Source: Streptococcus mitis subsp. hohhotensis (lineage in GTDB: Bacteria; Bacillota; Bacilli; Lactobacillales; Streptococcaceae). Taken from it: a stretch of DNA of 59,291 nt. A model generated the notes under the pieces. It did not search any database. It had not been told where the DNA came from and was given only the letters and a program-made list of their open reading frames with translations. The number at the start of each line of letters is the position of its first letter. Position 1 is the stretch's first letter. Below, in pieces: positions 46,973 through 58,273 of this stretch. The position numbers and the translations under genes are program-made. The stretch is from the NCBI RefSeq assembly GCF_020089495.2, contig NZ_JAIRCA020000014.1:362-59652 (forward strand). Reading direction: 5' to 3'.

Positions 46973-49231
46973 TTATTTTTCTGTCTCAGAAGTTTTAACT
47001 TCTGCTTTTTTGGCAGATTTGATTTGAATCTTGCCCTTGCTGGTCATAACTGCCTTTAGGTCTTTTTCACTTGGATTTTCAAGGTAGTAGTCAGTGATTG
47101 CGTCCTCAATATAGTCTTGAATAGTACGACGAAGTGGGCGTGCTCCCATTTTTGGATCATAACCGAGGTCAACTAATTTTTCTTTGACCTTTTCAGTTAC
47201 ATCTAAATGAATATTGTTGCTAGAAAGACGTTTGTTAACATCTGCAAGCATGAGCTCGACAATCTGAAGGAGGTTATCTTTGCTGAGAGCCTTAAATTCG
47301 ATAATACCATCAAAACGGTTCATAAACTCTGGGCTAAAGAAGTTACCGAGTTCACCAAGAACAGAGTTGGTACGTCCTTCTCTAGCAGCCCCAAATCCAA
47401 CGCTGGCTTCAGCCTTACCTGTACCTGCATTTGAAGTCATGATAATAATGGCATCCTTGAAGCTGACGGTACGTCCTTGACCATCTGTTAAACGTCCATC
47501 ATCTAAGACTTGAAGGAACATATGCATGACATCTGGATGAGCTTTTTCCACTTCATCCAAGAGGATAAGAGAATATGGATTGCGACGGATTTTTTCAGTT
47601 AATTGCCCAGCCTCATCGTAGCCAACATAACCTGGAGGGGCGCCGACCAACTTAGCTACACTGTGTTTTTCCATATATTCACTCATATCAAAGCGAATCA
47701 TACTGTCAGCAGAACCAAAGAGTTCGATAGCTAGTTGTTTGGAAAGTTCTGTCTTACCGACACCCGTTGGCCCGACAAAGAGGAAGCTTCCAATTGGACG
47801 GTTAGGCGTACCAAGTCCAACACGATTACGGCGAATAGCCTTGGCAATCTTATCGACTGCATCATCTTGACCAATAACATGAGACTTAAGATCTTCGGCT
47901 AAATGGATGAGTTGAGATTGTTCTTTCTCTTTCAAATCACCAACAGGGATATTGGTTTTCTGCTCGATAATGTGCTCAATGGTTTTCTCGCTGATGATAG
48001 GAGTATCCTGGTCTGTGACCTTTTTCTTTTGCATTTCCTTATACTTGGCAATCTGGTCGCGGAAATAGGCGGCCTTCTCAAAATCTTCCTCCCGTGTAGC
48101 TTGAGATTTGAGATTTTCAGCCTCAATCAAGCGTTGATCAATCACTTTAGGATCGACAAAATTCAAGGTCAAGTTCATCTTAGAACCAGCTTCATCTAGG
48201 AGGTCAATGGCCTTGTCAGGTAAGAAGCGATCTTGGATGTAACGATTGGAAAGAGTTGCAGCTGCTTCAATCGCAGCATCGGTATATTGAACGTGGTGGT
48301 AGTCTTCGTATTTTTTTTGAATCCCTTTGAGGATAGTGATTGTTTCCTCCACCGTTGGTTCATCGACTTTAACAGGCTGCATACGACGTTCTAGGGCCGC
48401 ATCCTTTTCAATGATACGGTATTCATTTAGGGTAGTTGCGCCGACCAGTTGCAGTTCGCCACGAGCAAGGGCTGGCTTGAGGATATTTCCTGCATCCATA
48501 TTGCCATCGCCCGCAGAACCCGCACCAACAATTTCATGGATTTCATCGATAAAGAGGATGATGTCTTCACGTTTGCGAATTTCTTCCATGAGTTTTTGCA
48601 TGCGTTCTTCAAATTGTCCTCGGATACCTGTTCCTTGGACCAAGCTAACTACATCTAAGCGGATAACTTGTTTACCTTGGAGTTTATGCGGAACATCTCC
48701 ATCAACGATTTTCTGAGCTAGACCTTCGACAACGGCCGTTTTTCCGACACCTGGTTCACCGATAAGAACAGGATTATTCTTAGTTCTACGATTGAGAATT
48801 TCGATGACACGGATAATCTCATCATCTCGTCCAATAACGGGGTCGATATCGCCACGACGAGCAATCTCAGTTACATTAATACCAAATTCTTCCAGCAGGC
48901 CTTTTTCTTGGCTTGGTGGTGGAGTTTGAGCAGGTCCACGATTTTGGGAACCATAACCGCCGTTACCACCGTAACCTCCACCTGATTGGGTTGGGGGAGT
49001 AGGAGGAGTGTTGTTAGAAGGTCTAAAATTGTTTAAGTCATTGAAGAAATCACCAAAAGGATCAAAGTCACGATTATTCAAATCTGTCATACCTTTAAAG
49101 AGGCTATTGTTAGGATCTGTTTTGATAATCTTATAGCAGTTTTGACAGAGGTCAATTTGCTTTTGTTTTCCATTGAGATTGGTATAAAGATGAATTGTTG
49201 AGTCGTTGATTTTACAGTTTTGACAAAGCAT
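46973..49231 (-). CDS. clpE: Clp protease ATP-binding subunit ClpE
   Basis: A 752-residue class I Hsp100 ATPase. The N-terminal zinc finger (CQNC at 3-6 and CQNC at ~29-32) is the ClpE signature and replaces the usual Clp N-domain. A Gly/Pro/Gln linker follows (~70-105). AAA1 has Walker A GEPGVGKT; a UVR motif is in [22 protein letters not shown]2 has GPTGVGKT and [14 protein letters not shown]. It unfolds proteins for ClpP under heat stress. A consensus CtsR box lies just upstream. Confidence 0.95.
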   Translation of the reverse strand: MLCQNCKINDSTIHLYTNLNGKQKQIDLCQNCYKIIKTDPNNSLFKGMTDLNNRDFDPFGDFFNDLNNFRPSNNTPPTPPTQSGGGYGGNGGYGSQNRGPAQTPPPSQEKGLLEEFGINVTEIARRGDIDPVIGRDDEIIRVIEILNRRTKNNPVLIGEPGVGKTAVVEGLAQKIVDGDVPHKLQGKQVIRLDVVSLVQGTGIRGQFEERMQKLMEEIRKREDIILFIDEIHEIVGAGSAGDGNMDAGNILKPALARGELQLVGATTLNEYRIIEKDAALERRMQPVKVDEPTVEETITILKGIQKKYEDYHHVQYTDAAIEAAATLSNRYIQDRFLPDKAIDLLDEAGSKMNLTLNFVDPKVIDQRLIEAENLKSQATREEDFEKAAYFRDQIAKYKEMQKKKVTDQDTPIISEKTIEHIIEQKTNIPVGDLKEKEQSQLIHLAEDLKSHVIGQDDAVDKIAKAIRRNRVGLGTPNRPIGSFLFVGPTGVGKTELSKQLAIELFGSADSMIRFDMSEYMEKHSVAKLVGAPPGYVGYDEAGQLTEKIRRNPYSLILLDEVEKAHPDVMHMFLQVLDDGRLTDGQGRTVSFKDAIIIMTSNAGTGKAEASVGFGAAREGRTNSVLGELGNFFSPEFMNRFDGIIEFKALSKDNLLQIVELMLADVNKRLSSNNIHLDVTEKVKEKLVDLGYDPKMGARPLRRTIQDYIEDAITDYYLENPSEKDLKAVMTSKGKIQIKSAKKAEVKTSETEK

Positions 49232-49271
49232 ACATCTACCTCATTTCTTTCTTTAGCCTGACCTGTTTAAA

Positions 49272-49288
49272 GGTCAAAAATAGTCAAA
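49272..49288. promoter_or_regulatory. CtsR operator of clpE
   Basis: GGTCAAAAATAGTCAAA matches the CtsR tandem heptad consensus (A/GGTCAAANANA/GGTCAAA). It lies between the -10 (minus-strand TGTTATAAT at 49310-49302) and the clpE start, overlapping the transcription start zone. Confidence 0.9.
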
Positions 49289-49301
49289 TTTCTATACTCT
49301 C

Positions 49302-49310
49302 ATTATAACA
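49302..49310 (-). promoter_or_regulatory. extended -10 promoter of clpE
   Basis: On the minus strand TGTTATAAT; a weak TTGCTT lies 16 bases upstream of the hexamer. Confidence 0.65.
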
Positions 49311-49389
49311 GGATTGGGGTGTAAAGCAAGTAAAAAGATTGTAGCTTTGAGAAGTTGTTACAATGAAAATCTTAGTGGATTTGGACTAT

Positions 49390-49424
49390 AAAAAAATCCT
49401 ATTTGTGAGACAAAAAGGATTTTG
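49390..49424 (-). terminator. terminator of the DUF1797 gene
   Basis: On the minus strand CCAAAATCCT / AGGATTTTTTT, 37 bases after the stop. Confidence 0.6.
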
Positions 49425-49460
49425 GTTAGACATGCAGGGGCAATCCCAGCTTGTTTTATA

Positions 49461-49691
49461 TTAGTAAAGGAGTTCGTAAATCTCCATTGCAATCAAGTCA
49501 ATGCTGTCAAACGTATAAGTTTCGTGAGCTTCGACATCACGAAGGGTAAAGATTGAACCGTTTTCTTCGTCGTGGCTGTATGCAACTTCTGCAACAACAA
49601 CTCCTTCGCGTTCAAAATTACGTTTTAAATTTCCGCCGTCTTTTGCCATTGCTTCAAGGCGGTTGATGATTCTAACCAAATGTGATTCCAT
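49461..49691 (-). CDS. DUF1797 (YkuJ-like) family protein
   Basis: A 76-residue protein (HLVRIINRLEAMAKDGG ... RDVEAHETYTFDSIDLIAMEIYELL) matching the small YkuJ/DUF1797 family of Firmicutes. Its fold is reported for the family but its function is not known. RBS AAGGAG on the minus strand. Confidence 0.78.
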   Translation of the reverse strand: MESHLVRIINRLEAMAKDGGNLKRNFEREGVVVAEVAYSHDEENGSIFTLRDVEAHETYTFDSIDLIAMEIYELLY

Positions 49692-49818
49692 TTTGATTCT
49701 CCTTCATTTCTTATCGTTACTATTTTACCATAAAGGGGGCCAACTTGACTAGAAAAAACTAAGATTTCTCGCTAATTCTACTAGTTTAAAGTTTTTTTGA
49801 ATAAATTGGATAAAAAGT

Positions 49819-49847
49819 TTGAATTTTAATTCAATTCATGTTATAAT
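49819..49847 (+). promoter_or_regulatory. extended -10 promoter with palindrome, amino-acid ABC operon
   Basis: TGTTATAAT with TATAAT at 49842-49847. The 16-base inverted repeat TTGAATTTTAATTCAA (49819-49834) covers the -35 position and is a plausible repressor site. Confidence 0.55.
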
Positions 49848-49881
49848 CATACAGTATTCTATTTTAGAAAGCAGTGTGACT

Positions 49882-50565
49882 ATGAATTTCTCTTTTTTAC
49901 CTAAGTATTTACCTTATTTTAACTATGGGGCTGTTGTGACGGTTCTTATTTCTATATGTGTTGTCTTTTTGGGAACTATTTTGGGTGTTGTCTTGGCTTT
50001 TGGGCAACGTTCAAAGTTTAAACCGCTTGTCTGGCTCGCCAACTTGTACGTTTGGATTTTCCGTGGGACACCGATGATGGTTCAGATTATGATTGCCTTT
50101 GCCCTTATGCACATCAATGCTCCGACTATTCAGGTTGGGATTTTGGGTGTTGATCTTTCTCGTCTGATTCCAGGGATTTTGATTATTTCTATGAACAGTG
50201 GTGCTTATGTTTCTGAGACTGTTCGTGCCGGAATTAATGCGGTTCCTAAGGGGCAATTAGAGGCGGCCTATTCTTTAGGGATTCGTCCTAAAAATGCCAT
50301 GCGCTATGTGATTTTGCCACAAGCAATTAAAAATATTTTGCCAGCATTGGGGAACGAATTTATCACCATTATTAAGGACAGCTCCCTCTTATCAGCTATC
50401 GGTGTTATGGAGTTGTGGAATGGGGCTACTACGGTTTCTACAACAACCTATCTACCTCTAACTCCACTTTTATTTGCAGCCTTTTATTATTTGATTATGA
50501 CCTCTATTTTGACAGTAGCCTTGAAAGCATTTGAAAAACGTATGGGACAAGGAGATAAGAAATAA
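49882..50565 (+). CDS. amino-acid ABC transporter permease
   Basis: A 227-residue His/Glu/Gln/Arg-type (TIGR01726-like) permease with about five spans. The segments [36 protein letters not shown] and [20 protein letters not shown] (EAA loop) are typical. The start at 49882 follows the promoter directly; a longer frame from 49819 would cross the -10 box. The RBS is weak. It overlaps the ATPase start by one base (TAATG). Confidence 0.9.
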   Translation: MNFSFLPKYLPYFNYGAVVTVLISICVVFLGTILGVVLAFGQRSKFKPLVWLANLYVWIFRGTPMMVQIMIAFALMHINAPTIQVGILGVDLSRLIPGILIISMNSGAYVSETVRAGINAVPKGQLEAAYSLGIRPKNAMRYVILPQAIKNILPALGNEFITIIKDSSLLSAIGVMELWNGATTVSTTTYLPLTPLLFAAFYYLIMTSILTVALKAFEKRMGQGDKK

Positions 50566-51299
50566 TGACAGAAACCTTGATAAAAATTGAAAATTTACAT
50601 AAATCCTTTGAAAAGAATGAAGTATTGAAGGGCATCAACCTCGAGATTAAAAGAGGAGAAGTTGTCGTGATCATCGGTCCTTCGGGGAGCGGGAAATCTA
50701 CCTTGCTTCGCTCTATGAATTTGTTGGAAGAAGCAACTAAAGGGAAGGTTATCTTTGAGGGAGTCGATATTACGGACAAGAAGAATGACCTGTTTGCCAT
50801 GCGTGAGAAGATGGGCATGGTTTTTCAACAATTTAATCTCTTTCCTAATATGACTGTTATGGAAAATATCACCTTGTCTCCTATCAAGACCAAAGGTGAA
50901 AGTAAGGAAGTTGCTGAGAAGAGAGCTCAGGAACTTTTGGAAAAAGTTGGTTTACCAGATAAGGCAACTGCTTATCCACAGAGTTTGTCAGGTGGCCAGC
51001 AACAGCGGATTGCCATTGCGCGTGGTTTGGCAATGGAACCAGATGTTTTACTCTTTGACGAGCCGACTTCAGCCCTGGACCCTGAAATGGTAGGTGAGGT
51101 ACTGGCTGTTATGCAAGACCTAGCCAAGTCAGGAATGACCATGGTTATCGTAACTCATGAAATGGGATTTGCCCGTGAGGTGGCAGACCGTGTCATCTTT
51201 ATGGCAGACGGTGTGGTTGTTGAAGACGGAACACCAGAACAGATTTTTGAACAAACCCAAGAACAACGGACTAAAGACTTCTTGAGTAAGGTTTTGTAA
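50565..51299 (+). CDS. amino-acid ABC transporter ATPase
   Basis: A 244-residue ABC ATPase of the GlnQ/HisP/ArtP type. Walker A is [10 protein letters not shown]-loop [17 protein letters not shown], signature LSGGQQQR, Walker [14 protein letters not shown] and H-loop [13 protein letters not shown]. It forms a two-gene operon with the permease. No binding-protein gene is present here, so the binding protein must be encoded elsewhere. Confidence 0.92.
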   Translation: MTETLIKIENLHKSFEKNEVLKGINLEIKRGEVVVIIGPSGSGKSTLLRSMNLLEEATKGKVIFEGVDITDKKNDLFAMREKMGMVFQQFNLFPNMTVMENITLSPIKTKGESKEVAEKRAQELLEKVGLPDKATAYPQSLSGGQQQRIAIARGLAMEPDVLLFDEPTSALDPEMVGEVLAVMQDLAKSGMTMVIVTHEMGFAREVADRVIFMADGVVVEDGTPEQIFEQTQEQRTKDFLSKVL

Positions 51300-51356
51300 G
51301 TTATCCTTGTGGAGTTGTTTGTAGTCAACTTTAAATGTTCAAGAGAAGATTAGTGA

Positions 51357-51376
51357 AAGCTCAACCAGAGCTTTTT
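51357..51376 (+). terminator. terminator after the amino-acid ABC operon
   Basis: AAAGCTC AACCA GAGCTTT followed by TTC; short but clean. Confidence 0.65.
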
Positions 51377-51437
51377 CTTATAGTTTGAAACTATAGGATT
51401 GCCTAGGAAAGAAGTGTTAGAGGGTACTAGCAGTTTT

Positions 51438-51446
51438 TGGTATAAT
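51438..51446 (+). promoter_or_regulatory. extended -10 promoter of folD
   Basis: TGGTATAAT at 51438-51446, 31 bases before the folD ATG. Confidence 0.65.
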
Positions 51447-51476
51447 GGAAGATATTTGAAAGAAAAGAGAAGTGAT

Positions 51477-52334
51477 ATGACACAGATTATTGATGGGAAA
51501 GCTTTAGCGGCCAAATTGCAGGGGCAGTTGGCTGAAAAAACTGCAAAATTAAAGGACGAAACAGGTCTAGTGCCTGGTTTGGTAGTGATTTTGGTTGGGG
51601 ACAATCCAGCCAGCCAAGTCTACGTTCGCAACAAGGAACGTTCTGCCCTTGCGGCTGGTTTCCGTAGCGAAGTAGTGCGAGTTCCAGATACCATTACTCA
51701 AGAGGAATTGTTAGACTTGATTGCCAAATACAATCAGGATCCAGCTTGGCATGGGATTTTGGTTCAGTTACCATTACCAAAACATATCGATGAAGAGGCG
51801 GTTTTATTAGCCATTGATCCAGAAAAGGATGTGGATGGTTTCCATCCGCTAAACATGGGGCGTCTTTGGTCTGGACATCCAGTCATGATTCCTTCGACAC
51901 CTGCAGGAATTATGGAAATGTTCCATGAATATGGGATTGACTTGGAAGGTAAAAATGCGGTCGTCATCGGTCGTTCCAATATCGTTGGAAAACCCATGGC
52001 TCAGCTTCTTTTGGCCAAGAATGCAACAGTGACCTTGACTCACTCACGCACCCATAATCTCGCCAAGGTGGCTGCGAAAGCAGATATTCTTGTGGTCGCA
52101 ATCGGTCGTGCTAAGTTTGTGACTGCTGACTTTGTCAAACCAGGTGCGGTAGTCATTGACGTTGGGATGAATCGTGATGAAAATGGTAAGCTCTGTGGGG
52201 ATGTTGATTATGAGGCAATTACCCCACTTGCTAGTCATATCACGCCAGTCCCTGGAGGTGTCGGCCCTATGACCATTACCATGCTGATGGAGCAAACTTA
52301 TCAAGCAGCACTTCGGACATTGGATAGAAAATAA
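51477..52334 (+). CDS. folD: bifunctional methylenetetrahydrofolate dehydrogenase/cyclohydrolase
   Basis: A 285-residue FolD. The signatures are [20 protein letters not shown] (with the catalytic Lys), [35 protein letters not shown] active-site sequence, [16 protein letters not shown] (NADP-binding) and [15 protein letters not shown]. It interconverts methylene-, methenyl- and formyl-THF. ATG 51477 is supported by the promoter at 51438-51446; a more upstream ATG precedes that promoter. Confidence 0.95.
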   Translation: MTQIIDGKALAAKLQGQLAEKTAKLKDETGLVPGLVVILVGDNPASQVYVRNKERSALAAGFRSEVVRVPDTITQEELLDLIAKYNQDPAWHGILVQLPLPKHIDEEAVLLAIDPEKDVDGFHPLNMGRLWSGHPVMIPSTPAGIMEMFHEYGIDLEGKNAVVIGRSNIVGKPMAQLLLAKNATVTLTHSRTHNLAKVAAKADILVVAIGRAKFVTADFVKPGAVVIDVGMNRDENGKLCGDVDYEAITPLASHITPVPGGVGPMTITMLMEQTYQAALRTLDRK

Positions 52335-52419
52335 GAGAAAATTCGCTGAGGAGAGTGTATTTTTTATAGCTATATCTGAAATGGCAGAAATGAGTATTAA
52401 ATTTTAGAAATAAGTTTAT

Positions 52420-52446
52420 AAAAGGAGGTATGCGCCTCCTTTTTGT
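52420..52446 (+). terminator. terminator after folD
   Basis: AAAAGGAGG TATGCG CCTCCTTTTT, immediately followed by a TATAAT box (52449-52454) for the next gene. Confidence 0.85.
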
Positions 52447-52470
52447 TGTATAATGGAGTGAGGTGATTAG

Positions 52471-53292
52471 ATGATTTTAAAAATTTATAATGGGGAATAT
52501 AGTTTACAATGGGATGGAATATACTACTTAGCACTAATTGATTATCCAAATATTCAAGAGTGGGAATTAGAAAAAATTGCTAAATTTATAGCTTACGAAA
52601 AACTTCATAAACGTCAAACAAGTATTGAGTGTGCTGATTCTTGTTTAAAAAAAGAAATTTTAGATTACATCTGTCAGCATCCCTTTCTGCCACCATTTAC
52701 CCCTACAGATAAAAGAGTAGCCTCGACTTATGATCTACATAAGAGGTTAGTGACTTCAGACTACTGTAGTCATACTACGACTATAGATGCAGCGATTTCT
52801 ATCTTTAAAACAGGTCAGCTCTTATCTGCTGTGAAAGCCTTTGGGCGAGATGCTGAGGAGTTGGTTTTGGATAGTAGAAATGCTGCATGGGATCCGATAG
52901 ATTATTTTGACTATGTCATGTTAGGGTGGTCAAATACAAGTTCTGGTTATCGATTAGCGATGGAGCGTTTATTAGGTCGAGCTCCTTCAGAGAAAGAATT
53001 ACAAGATAAGTTTATTCCTGGAGTGAGTTTTCATTTTATCTATACAGATTTGATTAAAGTTACTGGTTATATTTTTGATGGCTACCATGTTGCAAAAATT
53101 AAGGACATGTTGAATTTATTTAGTGAGTTGTATATTTGTATTATTCCAACTCATAATAAGAGCCAATTTGAAAATATTATTCCAACTAAAATACAAGATA
53201 GGGTGCATTATCTTGACTATGCTGGAGAAGACTTAGAAGAGTGGACTAAGAAAGTCTATCAAGTTGTTTTAAAACAATCAGATAAAGGATAG
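52471..53292 (+). CDS. conserved protein of unknown function
   Basis: A 273-residue soluble protein with no signal or membrane span. Conserved-looking blocks are SHTTTIDAAISIFKTGQLLS, DPIDYFDYVMLGWSNTSSGY, RLAMERLLGR, PGVSFHFIYTDL and FDGYHVAKIK. The His-containing block followed by I-x-x-G-x-L-S resembles the first motif of some ADP-ribosyl transferase folds (DarT/KptA-like), but I cannot confirm this. GAGGTGATT is the RBS. It lies between folD and nnrD. Confidence 0.65.
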   Translation: MILKIYNGEYSLQWDGIYYLALIDYPNIQEWELEKIAKFIAYEKLHKRQTSIECADSCLKKEILDYICQHPFLPPFTPTDKRVASTYDLHKRLVTSDYCSHTTTIDAAISIFKTGQLLSAVKAFGRDAEELVLDSRNAAWDPIDYFDYVMLGWSNTSSGYRLAMERLLGRAPSEKELQDKFIPGVSFHFIYTDLIKVTGYIFDGYHVAKIKDMLNLFSELYICIIPTHNKSQFENIIPTKIQDRVHYLDYAGEDLEEWTKKVYQVVLKQSDKG

Positions 53293-53305
53293 TTGAGGAA
53301 AAAAG

Positions 53306-54160
53306 ATGAAGGTGATTGATCAAACCTTACTAGAAAAAGTCATTATTGAACGTTCTCGTACCAGTCATAAAGGAGACTACGGTCGTCTGCTGTTGCTGGG
53401 TGGGACTTATCCTTATGGTGGTGCCATCATCATGGCTGCTTTAGCAGCTGTAAAAAGCGGTGCAGGATTGGTAACTATTGGAACAGATAGAGAAAATATC
53501 CCAGTTTTGCACAGTCATTTACCTGAGGCTATGGCCTTTGCTCTTCAAGACCAGCAATTGTTAAAAGAGCAATTGGAGAAGGCAGAAGTTGTCTTGCTGG
53601 GGCCTGGTTTACGAGACGATGCTTTTGGAGAAAATCTAGTAAAACAAGTCTTTGTTAATTTAAGCCAAAATCAGATTTTGATTATAGACGGAGGGGCCTT
53701 AACCATTCTTGCCAGAACAAGTTTGTCATTTCCATCTAACCAGCTTATCCTAACTCCCCACCAAAAGGAGTGGGAAAAACTGTCTGGAATTACGATTGAA
53801 AAGCAAAACGAAGCTACAACAGCTAGTGCCCTGACTTCTTTCCCTCAAGGAACAATTTTGGTAGAGAAAGGTCCAGCTACTCGTATTTGGCAAGCTGGCC
53901 AATCTGATTATTACCAGTTACAGGTTGGCGGTCCCTATCAGGCGACTGGGGGAATGGGAGATACACTGGCTGGAATGATTGCAGGATTTGCAGGTCAATT
54001 CCGACAGGCCAGTCTCTATGAGCGTGTAACCGTAGCGACTCATCTTCATTCAGCGATAGCTCAAGAATTAGCTCAAGAACATTATGTGGTCTTGCCAACG
54101 GAAATTAGTAATTGTCTTCCTAAACTAATGAATAAAATATCTCAAAAAAGACTGGGATAA
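53306..54160 (+). CDS. nnrD: ADP-dependent NAD(P)H-hydrate dehydratase
   Basis: A 284-residue ribokinase-like enzyme repairing hydrated NAD(P)H. The typical parts are SHKGDYGRLLLLGGTYPYGGA, VLLGPGL, IIDGGALTIL, LTPHQKEWEKLSG and ATGGMGDTLAGMIAGF. It lacks the epimerase half found in bifunctional Nnr proteins. RBS GAGGAAAAAAG, 13 bases after the unknown gene, so probably co-transcribed. Confidence 0.9.
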   Translation: MKVIDQTLLEKVIIERSRTSHKGDYGRLLLLGGTYPYGGAIIMAALAAVKSGAGLVTIGTDRENIPVLHSHLPEAMAFALQDQQLLKEQLEKAEVVLLGPGLRDDAFGENLVKQVFVNLSQNQILIIDGGALTILARTSLSFPSNQLILTPHQKEWEKLSGITIEKQNEATTASALTSFPQGTILVEKGPATRIWQAGQSDYYQLQVGGPYQATGGMGDTLAGMIAGFAGQFRQASLYERVTVATHLHSAIAQELAQEHYVVLPTEISNCLPKLMNKISQKRLG

Positions 54161-54201
54161 AATTCAATTTTAGGAGAAAACGAAGTAAATATTACCACAA
54201 T

Positions 54202-54246
54202 AAAACGCATAATATCAAGTTTAATACCTGATACTATGCGTTTTTG
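54202..54246. terminator. bidirectional terminator between nnrD and dacA
   Basis: AAAACGCATA ... TATGCGTTTT with inner ATATCA/TGATAC pairing and A/T runs on both sides. Confidence 0.8.
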
Positions 54247-54303
54247 ACTTTAAAGCCTTTTTGGGCTGTTTCTATTTTGGAGCAATCTTTTGCTCAGTAT
54301 GTT

Positions 54304-55545
54304 TTATAATTTCTCGTTGATAAATCGGATAAACTGATTCCACCAAACTTTTAAGAAGAAGGCTTTTTCAACTTTCTTTTCTGCTACCATTTCGAAACTA
54401 GGACGTTCTGTGGTAATGTAACCTTGACCAATCAAATCCTTGTCTTCGTAAGTCAAATGGCCAACTACTGTTCCAGCTTCAAGTGGTGCGAGGATTGCTT
54501 TAGAATCAGGTGTGAATTGAATAGATTGGGAAGATTGATTCCCACCACGTTCAATTAGATAGATATCCTCTGGGGCCACTGCAGTGACCGTATCTTCTTT
54601 TCCGTCTTGTACAGGGACTTTACTATCTTGATAGGCATCGCCTTGTTGAACGATTTTGCGAAGTGTGAATGTAGAAGAAATATAATCCATTAGGGAAGAT
54701 GTAGCTGTAAAACGAGCATAAGGATTATTATCTTGATGATCTGCATTCAAAACAACTGTGATAACCCTCATTCCTTTTTCGACAGTAGTACCAACAAAAG
54801 ATTCTCCAGCTTTGTCTGTCGTTCCTGTTTTAAGGCCATCAAAACCACCTCGATAAGCAGGCATGCCTTCTAACATGTAGTTGGTTGAAGTGATTGTCAT
54901 CCCAGCAAAAGTAGAAGAAGGTTTTTTTGTGATTTCTAAGACTTGTGGGTATTTTTTGATGAGGTTACGAGCAACGATAGCAACATCATAAGCGCTGAGC
55001 TTATTTTCATCATCTTTATTAGACCCTGGGTAAATGTTATCTCCTAGAGTCTCGTTGTTAAGACCAGTTGTATTGACAACGGTGGCATCTTTGATTCCCC
55101 ATTCCAAGAGTTTTGCTCGCATCATATCGACGAAATCTTTTTCTGAGCCAGCAATTTTCTCAGCTAGAGCAATAGCGGCGCTGTTGGCACTAGATACCAG
55201 GGTTGCTTCAAGCAACTCTTCCACAGTATAATTACGGGCCTCCATAGGAACATTACTGGCTTCAGAATTAGTTGTTAATTTGTAAGGATAGTCAGAAATA
55301 TCTACAGGAGTGGATAGTGTAATACTTCCGTTTTCCAAGGCTTCATAGACCAGGTAAACAGTAATCAATTTTGTGATTGAAGCGATTTCCACTGGCTGAG
55401 TTGCATCTTTTTCATAAAGTATTTTTCCAGTATTTGCCTCAACAGCAATGGCATGTTTTGCAGCAACATTAAAATCTTGAGCAGCAACAGTAGATGCTGA
55501 GCCAATAACGGATAAGCTTAGTAGAGTTAAAATGATTTTTTTCAT
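54304..55545 (-). CDS. dacA: D-alanyl-D-alanine carboxypeptidase (PBP3)
   Basis: A 413-residue low-molecular-weight PBP. A signal peptide (LTLLSLSVIGSASTVAAQ) precedes the transpeptidase-like domain with SITK (Ser56/Lys59), SSANS and KTGTTD. The C-terminal beta domain ends in an amphipathic membrane helix (AFFLKVWWNQFIRFINEKL). It trims the terminal D-Ala of stem pentapeptides and so controls cross-linking sites. Divergent from the AI-2E-type gene. Confidence 0.95.
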   Translation of the reverse strand: MKKIILTLLSLSVIGSASTVAAQDFNVAAKHAIAVEANTGKILYEKDATQPVEIASITKLITVYLVYEALENGSITLSTPVDISDYPYKLTTNSEASNVPMEARNYTVEELLEATLVSSANSAAIALAEKIAGSEKDFVDMMRAKLLEWGIKDATVVNTTGLNNETLGDNIYPGSNKDDENKLSAYDVAIVARNLIKKYPQVLEITKKPSSTFAGMTITSTNYMLEGMPAYRGGFDGLKTGTTDKAGESFVGTTVEKGMRVITVVLNADHQDNNPYARFTATSSLMDYISSTFTLRKIVQQGDAYQDSKVPVQDGKEDTVTAVAPEDIYLIERGGNQSSQSIQFTPDSKAILAPLEAGTVVGHLTYEDKDLIGQGYITTERPSFEMVAEKKVEKAFFLKVWWNQFIRFINEKL

Positions 55546-55647
55546 AGTAAGTTTATTCTAACATAAAGAAAAAAATATTCCCAGTTTCATGATATAAGAA
55601 AGAAGCTTTTTTGAAAGTATGGTAAAATAGATGAATGGAGGTACCTC

Positions 55648-56757
55648 ATGTTTCGTAAGAATAAATTATTTTTTTGGACCAGTGAGATTTTACTATTAAC
55701 AATCATCTTCTATTTATGGAGAGAGATGGGAACGATTATTACACCTTTTGTAAGCGTCGCAAACACCATCATGATTCCTTTTCTTCTAGGTGGTTTTTTA
55801 TATTATTTGACCAATCCTATTGTAAATTTTTTACAAAAGTATTTCAAAATTAATCGTATCATTGGTATTCTACTAACTTTGTGTGCCTTGGTTTGGGGAC
55901 TTGTCATTGGGGTAGTGTATCTGTTACCGATTTTGGTCAATCAGTTGACCAGCTTGATTACGACTAGCCAGACTATCTATAGTCGTTTACAAGATTTGAT
56001 TGTGGATTTATCTACTTATCCAGCCTTTCAAAATTTAGATATTCAAGCGACTATTCAACAGTTAAATTTATCCTATGTAGATATTTTACAAAATATCCTA
56101 AATAGCGTTACCAATAGTGTCGGAAGTGTCCTATCAGCTCTCTTTAGTACCGTTTTGATTATTATTATGACCCCTGTGTTTTTGGTTTATTTTTTGTTAG
56201 ATGGTCACAAATTTTTACCGATGCTGGAACGCACTGTTTTAAAGAGAGATAAGCTACATATTGCAGGCCTTTTAAAAAATTTGAATGCAACCATTGCTCG
56301 CTATATTAGTGGAGTCGCAATTGATGCGATTATTATTGGTTGTTTGGCCTTTATCGGATATAGCGTAATCGGTTTGAAATACGCTTTGGTTTTTGCCATC
56401 TTTTCAGGATTGGCTAATCTCATTCCTTATGTAGGACCAAGTATTGGTTTGATTCCAATGATTGTCGCAAATGTCTTTACTGATCCTCATAGAATGCTGA
56501 TTGCAGTTGTTTACATGCTGATCATTCAGCAAGTGGATGGGAACATCCTTTACCCTCGAATCGTTGGTGGAGTGATGAAGGTTCATCCAATTACAATTTT
56601 GGTATTACTTTTGTTATCAAGTAATATCTATGGTGTCATTGGTATGATTGTCGCAGTACCAACTTATTCTATCTTAAAAGAAATTTCTAAGTTCTTATCA
56701 CGTTTGTATGAAAATCATAAAATAATGAAAGAACGAGAAATAGAATTAACCAAGTAA
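55648..56757 (+). CDS. AI-2E family transporter
   Basis: A 369-residue polytopic membrane protein with about eight spans, of the AI-2E/PerM (UPF0118) family: IGILLTLCALVWGLVIGVVYLLP, ALFSGLANLIPYVGP-like segment (seen as IFSGLANLIPYVGPSIGLIP), VDGNILYPRIVGGVMKVHPI and GVIGMIVAVPTYSILKE. The substrate is not defined by family membership; many members are not autoinducer exporters. RBS GGAGGTACCTC. Confidence 0.88.
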   Translation: MFRKNKLFFWTSEILLLTIIFYLWREMGTIITPFVSVANTIMIPFLLGGFLYYLTNPIVNFLQKYFKINRIIGILLTLCALVWGLVIGVVYLLPILVNQLTSLITTSQTIYSRLQDLIVDLSTYPAFQNLDIQATIQQLNLSYVDILQNILNSVTNSVGSVLSALFSTVLIIIMTPVFLVYFLLDGHKFLPMLERTVLKRDKLHIAGLLKNLNATIARYISGVAIDAIIIGCLAFIGYSVIGLKYALVFAIFSGLANLIPYVGPSIGLIPMIVANVFTDPHRMLIAVVYMLIIQQVDGNILYPRIVGGVMKVHPITILVLLLLSSNIYGVIGMIVAVPTYSILKEISKFLSRLYENHKIMKEREIELTK

Positions 56758-56758
56758 A

Positions 56759-56785
56759 AGTCAGGAGACCCCTGATTTTTCTTTT
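56759..56785 (+). terminator. terminator after the AI-2E-type gene
   Basis: AGTCAGG / CCTGATTTTT stem with an AGACC-type loop. Confidence 0.65.
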
Positions 56786-56857
56786 TATAGTGATAGGGTT
56801 AGAAGTGCCGATTAGATTAGCTGATTAAGAATAATTCACAAAAACTTTGTAAAACAC

Positions 56858-56885
56858 TTGCAATTTAGCTGAAATTTGATAAAAT
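56858..56885 (+). promoter_or_regulatory. promoter of tuf
   Basis: TTGCAA (56858-56863), 16-base spacer and TGATAAAAT (extended -10, hexamer 56880-56885). A leader of about 65 bases precedes the ATG. Confidence 0.75.
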
Positions 56886-56956
56886 AGTAAGGAAAGTTAG
56901 ACTGTATTGCCTACTGTCTATCTATAAAATATATTTTATTGGAGGCTTTTACTCAA

Positions 56957-58153
<1,197 letters not shown>

Positions 58154-58196
58154 TTCGATTTAGTTCCCAGAAGAACAATTATTTAAGTCAGACATT

Positions 58197-58229
58197 AAAA
58201 GAATCTTGCTATGCAAGGTTCTTTTTTTA
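58197..58229 (+). terminator. terminator after tuf
   Basis: AAAAGAATCTTGC TAT GCAAGGTTCTTTTTTT; a strong hairpin with a long T-tail. Confidence 0.85.
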
Positions 58230-58273
58230 AAGTAAAAAGATAGACCTGGTAAAGTCCAGATCTATCTAATAAG

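Noticed and set aside
56939..56956. TTG start for tuf six codons upstream
   Set aside because: The TTG overlaps the GGAGG ribosome binding site, and EF-Tu proteins start MAKE.
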